Shown here: piece after piece, positions 38,239 through 47,510 of the stretch
Numbering within the stretch: position 1 is the stretch's first letter
How the letters are laid out: every line of letters begins with the position of its first letter
DNA from: Membranipora membranacea
Taxonomy: Eukaryota; Bryozoa; Gymnolaemata; Cheilostomatida; Membraniporidae
DNA: 64,000 nucleotides
Direction: 5' to 3'
Assembly (NCBI GenBank): GCA_914767715.1
Contig: OU612072.1
Location: 9,302,001-9,366,000, forward strand
Translations under genes and position numbers: made by a program
The notes under the pieces: generated by a model
The model's input: only the letters and a program-made list of their open reading frames with translations
Told to the model about the DNA's origin: nothing
Databases searched by the model: none

Positions 38239-38650
38239 CAGGGGCGTATATTCTAAAAAATTTCACTCACTGACTTTTCAGAGATGAGCATAATAATCGG
38301 GCGCAGCCCGATCCACACGCCGTAGGCGTGGCGGGGAGGGTGTGGGAGGGGCGCTTAAGCGGCCTCCCACCACGGAAATTTTTGCATATCGGTAGCAAAA
38401 TAGTGCAAGCAGAGAGGTATTTCAATAGCTCACTGAGCTGTTGGGTACTTTCAGAAAACAACTCAATAGCAGTAGAAGATTACGGTAAAAATGCTCCAGT
38501 TATAAAGCACCCATTTGAAAAAAAACTGACCTTGATGGGATTCGAACCCACAACAATCTTATTAATTGTGATTATTAGGCCGCTCTACACACTGAGCTAT
38601 TCAGCCACTCACGGAAATCCGTGGGCCGTGAGTGCTAATATACGCCACTG
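38239..38650. mobile_element. hAT-like non-autonomous element (MITE), 412 bases, with 8-base target duplication
   Basis: The ends are inverted repeats: CAGGGGCGTATATT at the left, and CAGTGGCGTATATT read inward from the right (13 of 14 bases match). Exactly GTTCTCTT flanks both sides (38231-38238 and 38651-38658), an 8-base target-site duplication. CAG-GGCGTA-type ends with 8-base duplications are typical of hAT transposons. There is no transposase frame. The interior has a GC-rich palindromic patch near 38300-38375 and, on the minus strand near 38520-38610, a tRNA-like pair of boxes (ATAGCTCAGTGTGTAGAGCG and GGGTTCGAATCCC). Confidence 0.85.
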
Positions 38651-38929
38651 GTTCTCTTCATCCATATTGACTCACCACTTGCCACAGGTTAAAGTATTAT
38701 ATATTATGCATACCATGTGCATACATATAGGGAATTGACAGGTGTTTAGGGCTATATGTTTTATCTTTTACAAGGTCAATTGACCAGGAAGTAAAATATT
38801 AATTTTTTTATGACTATTTCCAACTGGCGTCTGGCGGCATTTTGATTTTATCAGTGCTCTGACAAGTTGGTGGGCGTTTATCTAGATCAGGGTATTAATT
38901 TGGAGTTGCCCTATTTTATTTTCTTCTAA

Positions 38930-39200
38930 TTTAATTTTATTTTATTTTATTTTTCAAATTTTATTTTATTGTATTGTATTTTATTTAATTTCATTTTATT
39001 TAACTTTTCTTTTATTTAGTTTCTTTTATTTTATTTTATAACATTTTATTTTGTCTAATTTTATTTTATTTTATTTCATTTTATTTTATTTTATTTTATT
39101 TTATTTTTTTTCATTGTATTTTACTTTTTTTCATTGTATTTTATTTTTCTTTATTTTATTTTATTTTATTTTTTTCATTTCTTTTATTTTATTTTATTGC
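38930..39200 (+). repeat. (TTTTA)n pentanucleotide array
   Basis: A long imperfect TTTTA array lies in the pseudogene intron next to the 39240-39290 exon. The intact gene has a shorter array of the complementary unit (TAAAA) at the same place, about 59570-59635, straight after the matching donor. Open frames here are low complexity. Confidence 0.9.
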
Positions 39201-39540
39201 ATTTTTTTTCATTTCAGATTTGTAATAAATTATACTCACCCATTTGGAGGAGCCATGTTCCAGAATTGCTTTGATATTGAGTGACAATACAATCTGTTCC
39301 ATCTAATAACATGCCAAACAGAAATTTTAGAATAACGCTCTCAGTTAACTTGCTCATAACATCAAAAATAGTATTATCTCGGAATTTATTTAATTTATTT
39401 ACAGGCCCCTATTTTTAGGGGAGACAGGGAGGCTTCCCTAGAAAGCTTAATAAAGCGGACTAAAATCACTATATTTGAATAATCCATGTCAGGATCAGCT
39501 CCTCTCGGATTTGTTATTTATATACCTTAAATTGCTATGG

Positions 39541-39850
39541 CCCTGGCCTACAGTTTGTTTCCGCAATGTTTGACCCAGCGTTATTTTTTTCCAAGGTCTC
39601 TCTTTCCATGTTTCTATTTCCTCTCTGTGTGTCAATAGCATTCTGATTAAGAAAACTTGCCTCCATCACCCTGACTTGCATAGAACGTCCCTAAGTAAAA
39701 ATTGATTTGGTTTGTTAAAGATTATCTCATAAAGTGTGATCCTCTTTACCGGGATTTCGGATCGTATATTATATCATATCATATTATGTTATTTTATATT
39801 ATATTATGCTATCTTGTATCATAATATATTATATCATATGGCCTTAAAAC
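39541..39850. repeat. inverted repeat arm (partner about 44335-44660)
   Basis: The block from about 39585 (TTTTTTTCCAAGGTCTC) through TGCATAGAACGTCCC and GTGTGATCCTCTT into an AT-rich TATATTA tract is found reverse-complemented at about 44335-44640, with moderate divergence. Confidence 0.8.
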
Positions 39851-39899
39851 ATCACAAAATAAAAACCATTCAAAAATCGATGAACGCTGCAAAAACAAG

Positions 39900-40880
39900 A
39901 TTTTTTTAGAATTACATTGGATTGCTGTTGTGATCATGCTTAGTAACCATATGTCAATACTGTTGTATCATTGAAGTCGCGAAGTAGGCCCATTAGACTT
40001 TAATTCAGGTATACTGTGTCAGCAGTTTGTGGGCTATTCTCCTGCTGTGGGGTCTACCTCTTTATTTGATGCTCAATTGTGGTATCGACCCAGTCGATAA
40101 ATTACTTCCTATTAGTGGTGTTTTCACAGGTGGGGCCAGGGGGCCATGGCCCTATCACGTTTTCAGGAGGTCGACTTCGAAAAAACTCCTAAAATTACCA
40201 TTAGTGTTATGAATACACGTGGAATCTATATATGTTTCTCAATAGCAGGGGCTCAGGGGGGCCCCTTGTTTATATGTAGGGATTATGAAGCAAAATAACT
40301 GATGTAGTTGTTTTATAATTACAAATTTCTGCTGGATATGGTTATGAGGTCATCAATACATCTAAAACTGTAACGTATGGGCTATCCTCCGACGTCATGG
40401 CCCGCCTCAAATCATACCTTTGGGCCAAACTTGAACGAAAAGCCTCTAAACATCGCATGTGCTTCACTTGTTGCGTAGAGGGATCGAGCTTTTTCTGTGA
40501 TGGCCAAAAAAATTAAGATCTCAACCTGAAATGGCTCATGCAAAAACTATCATGGACGATATAACAATATCACATATTTTATTGACTGTTAATCCTGTTT
40601 GTCTCTGTAAGCAGTTAGTTTAAAGTCAGGTTCCTACCTCCTACAAATTCTTCTATTTTAGTTCGAAATGTTTCGTATTCTTTACAGTTCATCCTCTATC
40701 ACAACTCCATAATATGATCGCCAACTTATATCCAAATACTATAAGTATCAATCACAGTAGGTACACAGTGAGGTCCTCCCTGTTACACTAAGATCCATGG
40801 GGCAAATTTCTTGTCAATATTCTTTTCAAAACGCTCTGGAATACCTTAAACCTGCCTCTGTTTTTTTGAAAATTTTCCAG
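39900..40880. repeat. inverted repeat arm (partner about 42000-43140)
   Basis: Blocks around TTTGTGGGCTATTCTC (40027), GGGGCCAGGGGGCCATGG (40131), the CAGGTTCCTACCTCCTAC block (40628) and CAAATTTCTTGTCAATATTC (40804) all recur in reverse complement and reverse order in 42000-43140. The right arm carries extra sequence around 42360-42700. The spacer is about 1.1 kb. Confidence 0.8.
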
Positions 40881-41239
40881 GAGTGGCCCCCGATACTCCC
40901 CTAGCGGCTAGCCCTAGCCCCTCCCGCACCCACCCCGCCTAGCCCTACCACTTCAAAACCCATGGATACTTTTCGTTCCTGACCTTGCAGTTGATGATCC
41001 GATTTCTTCACTGAGAACAAAGTCTAGGAAGTAATTCCACATCACATCTATAGTGTGACAACCATGTAGAAACATTACAAGTTTTCCCTGCCCTTATCTA
41101 TCAAAAAAAGGGGAGAACACATCATAAATATTCAAAATCTGAATTTGGACACGGGAAATTTTTTAACACAACAGAAGTACATTTGTTGGCTGACGGCACA
41201 AGTCATAATAGAGTAGTTTTGCCGGCTGTTCCTATAGTA

Positions 41240-41335
41240 GTGTGTCTACAAATTAGTTCTGCTAGATGCCCGTCGACTTGCTGAGTGTGGGTTCGAATCC
41301 CTACGATACCAAAAGCGATTTCGACTTTGACTGAT
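41240..41335 (+). mobile_element. tRNA-like SINE fragment inside a duplicated block
   Basis: A box-B-like GGGTTCGAATCCCTACG near 41288 interrupts a sequence found uninterrupted near 44040-44110 (ACACAAATTAGCTCCGCTAG continuing to TGAACATGA). That shows an insertion of about 340 bases between 41250 and 41600 relative to the second copy. Confidence 0.55.
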
Positions 41336-41999
41336 CACATAGTCCCTTCGTATCAGGACCCAAAATAATGGAGGTCTTCAGTATGTATAAACAAAATTCG
41401 TAGCTCTATACAGGAGAACGCTGTCACCCACCACTGCAGCTCCGGCCTTGTAGCTCTATTCCTCACACTGGCTATCGGTGGTTGAAAAGTGGCACTAATG
41501 ACATGGAAATCTAGTCATCATTAAAAAATGAAACAATTCCAAAACTGCACATCAGTGTCATTTCTAGGCAACCCTGACAGAGAGTAATATTATTAAAATA
41601 TATTAATAGATGGATCCTAGTGAACATGAGTCATTTAGGGATTTTTTACCATTCTATTTTCGTTGATGAATGCAAAAAATCAGCAACTTATAAAATGATG
41701 TAAACCGGAATTTGCAAAGTCCCTGGAGCTTCTGGATGTGCACTTTTGTGCATCTACAAGTTAACATTTTTGTTGTTCTTGGGAAAGTCAAACAGCCTAA
41801 ATTAGTTTGTTTGTGAAGTCAGGATGAGGTATGGTTTCTACTGTGAATGAGTATGTATTGGCTTCAAATTGCGATATTTTACACCTGGGAGGTTGAGCCC
41901 TGCAGAATTCCTTCCTTCTAATTCTGACCATTATTATTTTCTGACAATGTATTTGAACCGATTGTAGTACATGTATTGGCTCCAATCGTTGCTGCTGCA

Positions 42000-43140
42000 A
42001 CATTGTAAAATTTTCAAAAAAACAGAGGCAGTTTTAAGGCATTCCAGCGCTTTCGAAAAGAATATTGACAAGAAATTTGCCCCAGGGATCTTAGTGTAAC
42101 AGGGAGGGACATCACTATATGCCTGTGATTGATACTTAGAATTATTGGTGAAAATATTATTTAGTGGTGATACAGGATGAACAGTAAATAATATGAAAAA
42201 TGTCAATTTAAAATAGAAGGAATCGTAGGAGGTAGGAACCTGACTTTGAATTAACTGCTTACAGAGAAGAAGAGGATCAACAGTCAAACAAATATGTGAT
42301 ATTGTTATATCGAATGATGGTTTTTGCATGAGCCATTTTACGAGCCAACAGCTGTGCACATCCACTACATGATAGAATCATTTTTAATAATTCCAGGAGA
42401 TCCTCGAGATGCCATACTGTTTTTAGACCCAACAAAGCAAGGACAGAGAAAAGGAATGACAGTTTTTTACTTTTTATATGAATTACTATATTTCTGGACA
42501 CAAAATTTAGTGTAACCATTCAAGTACTATCATGATGCTTCCCCACTTCACACGATAGTTATGAATGTACAAATAAACTCACCTCAACGTCGAGATTTTG
42601 ATCTTTTGGACCATCATAGAAAAGTCTTTTGCGACGAGATGACATGAACTAGGCCAACATCGAACTTTCACAAGCTGCTCTCCACAACCGATGTAGAACA
42701 TGCAGAAGCTGTTCCATCAAGTTCAGCTCAAAGGCATTTTTTGGGGCGGGCCATGAAGTTGTAGGATGCCCAATTGTTCCAATTTTAGATGTATTGATGA
42801 CATCTTTACCATATCGAGAAAAAAATTGCAATTATAAAACAGCTACATAAGTGGTGTTGCTTCAAGTTGACCTCCTGAAATTGTGGTAGGGCTATGGCCC
42901 CCTGGCCCTACCTATGATTACACCACTAATAGAAAGTAACTTATTGACTGGGTCGATACCACGATTGATCATCAAATAAAGAGGAAGATCCCACAGCAAG
43001 AGAATAGCCCACAAACTGCAGACACAGCATAACTGAATTGAAGTCATGGGCCTACCTTGCATCTACAATGATACTAACAGTTGACATCATTGGTTACTAA
43101 AATGAGCACCCCAGCAATCCATTGCCAATCTAACAAAATT
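42000..43140. repeat. inverted repeat arm (partner about 39900-40880)
   Basis: Reverse-complement partner of the arm at 39900-40880. Landmarks include AAGAATATTGACAAGAAATT (42058), GTAGGAGGTAGGAACCTGAC (42225) and CTATGGCCCCCTGGCC (42892). Part of it (from about 42930) is also present as a direct repeat from about 44650. Confidence 0.8.
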
Positions 43141-43310
43141 TTGTTTTTGTTTTTGGTTATTATTTTGTGATATGTTTTAGACCATTTTATTATTTCTTTT
43201 GTTTATCACACTGTTTTTATAATATCATCGTTAAAAGTTCTAAGTTAGGAATTGTCCACCTTTGATGCATTTTTGCACCAGTCCCTTATTATGTAATGTA
43301 CGATTGTGCG
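42930..43310. repeat. direct repeat (second copy about 44650-45170)
   Basis: Landmarks shared in order with 44650-45170 are CAAATAAAGAG.AAGAT, CATAACTGAA(T/C)TGAAGTC, ATTTTGTTT, TTGTGATAT, a CACCTTTGATG block and CACCAGTCCCT. The second copy has a SINE inserted near its start (44700-44870). Confidence 0.75.
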
Positions 43311-43398
43311 GTCTATAACCAATAGTCTGGGTCACCTTTGAAGTGTGACGACGATAGTAGAGAATGCAGGGACTTAGCAACTCTCCCTTACCCCTGCC

Positions 43399-43413
43399 AG
43401 GGGGGGGGGGGGG
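43399..43413 (+). repeat. G homopolymer run
   Basis: About 15 consecutive G residues, likely length-variable. Confidence 0.8.
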
Positions 43414-43763
43414 CTCAGACTACCATACCCATATCTGTCAACAAGGTTAGGTTGAAAGATTAGATCAAACTATACCAACTGGTAAGGCCATATCTTAAAT
43501 GACTGCTATTCATTTCAAGATCACAATATTTATTGCCAAAAGTAAGGACAAGCAGATTTCTTAATAGATTATACCTGTGAGTATTAAGATTTTGAATAAC
43601 AGAGACATTCAAACACTATCATTGTAAAGTGTCATCTACATTATTACCAAAATCTAATCTTATCTAATCATAAATATTCATAATTCAAGATAAGACACAG
43701 GAAGTTCATCAACACGACAGCAGTACTTTTGCGGGCTGACAGCACACAAATCATAATAACAGA

Positions 43764-43793
43764 AGGAGGAGGAGGAGGAGGAGGAGGAGGCAG
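43764..43793 (+). repeat. (GGA)n trinucleotide array
   Basis: About nine GGA units at the junction of two duplicated blocks. Confidence 0.85.
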
Positions 43794-44334
43794 TGACACT
43801 CTGCCTCTCCTAGAATGCTCAATAGAGTGGTCCAAAATGCTTTAATTGAATATGCCATCTCAGATTCATCTCATTTGGGACTTTCATTTGCTATATTTTA
43901 TATAATCAAAACCCTTTGGAGGCTGGCGAGTGGGGACTCAGGAGGCGCTTACAATACTCAGCCTGCTGTTACTTGACACCCTCAAGGATTTCTGCCTCTC
44001 CCCTACCATTCTTCTTAAACTATGGCACTGTAAAAGTACAGTTGCAAGCTGTTTCTAGAGTGATGTGTACACAAATTAGCTCCGCTAGTGAACATGACTA
44101 ATTTAGTCATTTTCACCATTCTTTTTGTTGTTGATGAATGCAAAAAAAAGAGATACTGCATGGCTGATCACTGTTAATGAAAAGGTTTTTACTCTTAATC
44201 ATGCTTTACTGAAACTACTGAAACACCTGAAAGGCCTGAAGAGTTCTATAATTTATTGACCATGCATTTTAAGCATTGTGTTGGGAAGGCCGTAGAGAAG
44301 GTTGGATCCGCAAGTGGCTTCTTACCCCAAGTTT

Positions 44335-44660
44335 CCAATAAAATATATCATATTATATGATATAATAAAATAAACTATAATAAAATATGTTATAATATAT
44401 TAAAATATTATATTATATTATAGTATTATATAATTGAATATAACATACGATCGGAAGTCCCAGTTAAGAGGATCACACTTAATGAGATGATCATTAACAA
44501 ATCAATTTTCACTTGGGGACGTTCTATGCAAGCCAGGGTGATGAAGTCAAGTCTTCTTAATCAGAATACACAGAGAGGAAATCGAAACATTAAGAGCGAG
44601 ACCTTGGAAAAAAATAACTCTAGGTCACTGTTGTAGAAACCAACTGTAGGTTATTCATTG
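44335..44660. repeat. inverted repeat arm (partner about 39541-39850)
   Basis: An AT-rich tract, then AAGAGGATCACACTTAATGA, GGGACGTTCTATGCAAG and GAGACCTTGGAAAAAAAT: the reverse complement of the left arm. Confidence 0.8.
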
Positions 44661-45170
44661 ACCTGGTCAATATCAGGATTGACCGTCAAATAAAGAGAAA
44701 GATGAAACAGCAAGTGAATACCCATCAATTGCACAAGCATTGAAGGTCTTGGGTTTGAATCCCACCGACTACTGGGCTCAATTGACCCCCTTAAGGCACT
44801 GATATTTCTCAATCTTTGGACAGCGACAAACATGCAATTTTAACCCAACTTATCCAATTACAGAGACAGTATAACTGAACTGAAGTCTTTTCATACACTA
44901 AGTGACTCCAATCAAACTAACACCGAAAAATAACTGTCTATCTGACACGATTTTGTTTGTGCAGCCTAAATCTGTCTTTTGACTAGGAATATTATTTGTC
45001 GATTAGAAACAAATTGTGATATATTTAAAACCATATCATGAGTTTTTTTTGACAAATTGAACTGTTTTATTTCAAATATTATCATGAAACATTCTCAGTT
45101 AGGAGTTGCCCACCTTTGATGACTTTCGTTTGCACCAGTCCCTAATTTCGGATGTACAATAGTGCAGTCA
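44650..45170. repeat. direct repeat copy with SINE insertion
   Basis: Second copy of the 42930-43310 block. It is interrupted near 44700-44870 by a SINE with box-B-like GGGTTTGAATCCCACCG and the TTTCTCAATCTTTGGACAG tail shared with the copy at 36330-36560. Confidence 0.75.
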
Positions 45171-45312
45171 ATAGTCAATCGGTTACCATGCATATGATAT
45201 CAGATATAACAACAAACTTGAACGTTATTTCTCATGATATGATGACCACGTAATTGTTTTTTAATTCCATTGGTAAGCCTAGTCTTACTATATGATTTAT
45301 AGTGTAGTATGC

Positions 45313-45346
45313 CCAGAGACTATAGATATATATCTATAGTCTCTGG
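45313..45346. repeat. perfect 34-base palindrome flanked by TATGCC
   Basis: CCAGAGACTATAGATAT is followed directly by its exact reverse complement. TATGCC occurs immediately on both sides (overlapping the left end by two bases), like a short target-site duplication. Confidence 0.9.
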
Positions 45347-47423
45347 TATGCCTGTCAAATTCCACCTACCAATGGTTGATCTTCTCAATTGTAAATCCAT
45401 GATGGAACACTGCTATGGTGAATACAAGAACCAGTCATGTGGTTTTAAAAGAACAAGACCTAGCTCATCATATAAATACGAAGTGACAGTATTACCCCCA
45501 AAACACAAACAAGATTTAGGGCTACAAAAGTTAGTAACCAGTAAACGTACCATAAATTGATTGTGGTCGATTGACTTCAGTTGTCACATTGTTAAATTGG
45601 CGATTATGAGATGTGGTCAATTAGGTATTCCCGATATAAATAGTATCGTGACAGCACTATAGCTCACTGCCTGAGGGAACATTTCATAGATCAAACTAGC
45701 AATCCTTGGGAGGTCGTAGAACTAACTCAAGGCTGTTACAGATAATAAACATTGAGAATCATTGGCGTAAACATTAGAAGCCAATATATGAAGGTGTGTT
45801 GGTCAATTATGTGAGAACTTTGAGTATAATCTAATTGTAGGCATATTACATAACATGTTTAGCTGTTTATGGGTAGCTGGCCTCTGTTTACAAGTGCCTA
45901 TAGAAGGTGTAAACAAACCACTACAGGGTGATTATGGTATTGAGGTCACAGCATTTAAAAAGCCAGCAGGTTATCGGCACATTTAAAGTAAATTGTGACA
46001 GGCTCAATTTTCCCAAGGCATTGTGTTTTCAGTGGGAAGCAGCTTGAATAGATAGCCATGGCAGTTGGACTGACTTACTCTGTTGGATGGGACCTAAGGG
46101 AACAGTCTACTAGGCTAGATACAACGCATTCAGATCAGCACACCAGAATATAGAAAAAAAAAACCGTCGAGAAAGCTATGAAAAGAAATGGAGAGTCTAA
46201 ATTATCGATAGTAAGTAACTGTATTTATCGTTGTTGTTCATAGTCGTTGACGAATCGCTGTTCACTAACACAATTGTTCAGCCTCACCACATTTATCAAA
46301 TTTGGTAGATTAATCATTATTCGGTCTGCATGTTGTGCAAGCGCCTACACCGTAGCGACGCTATAATATTGAAAAAAAAGGTTAGGCTCTAAACTTAGAC
46401 CGTAACACACGCTAACCGGAGATGAATAATGTCCCAGCTTTGTATGTCTAGCTTTCCATCTCAGTATCTGGTCAAAATGTAACACTTAAATAATCACAAT
46501 CCAGTCTGTAATACAAGGATGTTTTGATTGATATAATTTTGATGGTGCATGACATGATTGTATACAGGGAAACTGGCCCATCATGTGACTATGCAGATTT
46601 TATTTTATTTTTGGATGTGTCCATTGCATCAAAGCCCACATCGGATGGCCCTCTACTCAGTAGTCTAAAATCCTATCACCGATACTGCAAAGTCCAAGTA
46701 GGCAGTAAGCTTTCTACCTCTAAGCTGTATGCTCATCAGATGATACCTCTGATGTTAAACATCACATCATTGGCCTGAGTGTTTCCTACACTTAAATTTG
46801 AGCCTGGGTTTTTTGTTATCCAATAATAGGCTCCGCCCCTGAACATGTGCACAACACTGGGCCTCATTGAAGATGTACACAACATATGACTGTGATGATA
46901 AACTTGAGCTATACAGATGTTATAAACTTTAGAAAACTCTTTGCTTTTCTCACACACTGCTCAATTGTCTTTGAGCGAACTCTGGGGTCTCAGGGTGCAG
47001 TGAACTCTTCAACTATTAGTAGCTGTAGTTTGTATTTTTTATACTGCTGAGGGGAAAGTTAGCAGGCTGAACCGGAGACTCATCATCTACTTAACGAGCA
47101 GGTTTGTGATGTAGTGTGATACAACAATTCTTTGATTTTGTTAGCAAATTAATTACTCCAATAGCAAGATTGTGTAGCGTAAATACTGGTAGGGGCATAT
47201 TAGCAGGCAGGTTCTTGAATCACTGTACATTTTTACTACCAGCAGCATTTTCGCCATTTTGATTGGCAGTACAGTAACAGTAAATGTGGTCGGCGATATG
47301 CGTATTGACAGGTAGTGTTTGCACCTGCATTCATAGTCGAAGCTGTTAGCTTCCAGCAATCCACAGCTGAGAGTAGCGGCATTCAGTTTGTTGCGGCTGT
47401 TTGTCTGATGCAAGCGCTCAATT

Positions 47424-47430
47424 TATAACC
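47424..47430 (+). promoter_or_regulatory. candidate TATA element of the aminopeptidase gene
   Basis: TTATAA lies about 70 bases before the ATG of the short MGCCCS exon, giving room for a start near 47455. Support is positional only. Confidence 0.35.
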
Positions 47431-47492
47431 TTGTCATCTAAAATCAGTGAACTACTTTCATCAACGCAGATAGGACTGGCGCGGCGATCAAG

Positions 47493-47510
47493 ATGGGTTG
47501 CTGCTGTTCG
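47493..47510 (+). CDS. candidate 18-base first exon encoding MGCCCS
   Basis: ATG GGT TGC TGC TGT TCG is followed by a GTAAGG donor. The next exon starts right after an AG acceptor at 49527, in phase 0, at its own ATG. Joining gives [14 protein letters not shown]. Gly2 with Ser6 fits the N-myristoylation pattern, and Cys3-5 could be palmitoylated. A TATA-like element lies upstream. The alternative is that translation starts at 49528 and this exon belongs elsewhere or is non-coding. Confidence 0.45.

Larger units (their letters stand above)
33272..39290 (-). pseudogene. inverted pseudogene copy of the 3' half of the M1 aminopeptidase
   Basis: Minus-strand segments match, exon for exon, the plus-strand gene from its LDTW exon to WLLQ: about 39240-39290, 37478-37607, 37078-37178, 36592-36775, 35875-36014, 35568-35653, 35173-35280 and 34610-34780. 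Six of the last seven have the same length as their partners. Two more exons (33573-33619 and 33272-33353) fit the C-terminal M1 region that lies beyond the window in the intact gene. Damage seen: a one-base deletion in the 39.2 kb exon, a TAG at 36636-36638, an 8-base deletion at the 35980/35981 boundary, TGA at 35274-35276 and 35226-35228, and donors changed to AT (after 35568) and CT (after 34610). No exon for the catalytic half (GAMEN, HELAH) was found. Introns also align, so it is a genomic duplication, not a processed copy. Confidence 0.9.
39291..47420. other. repeat nest and intergenic region without supported genes
   Basis: From 39.4 to 45.2 kb almost everything recurs elsewhere in the same interval, directly or inverted. 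Frames such as the one near 41934-42365 lie across these repeats and resemble no known protein. From 45.2 to 47.4 kb the sequence is largely unique and AT-rich, apart from a short palindrome at 45313. The upstream flank of the aminopeptidase gene ends this stretch. Confidence 0.6.

Noticed and set aside
38520-38610. Functional tRNA gene on the minus strand
   Set aside because: Boxes A and B are present, but the region sits inside a hAT-like element and I could not close an acceptor stem; a SINE-like relic is more likely.
39051-39284. Phe/Leu/Tyr-rich open frame
   Set aside because: It is produced by the (TTTTA)n microsatellite.
41934-42365. 143-codon minus-strand open frame in the repeat nest
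   Set aside because: It lies across an inverted-repeat arm, has no recognisable protein features, and its partner arm is not open in the same way.
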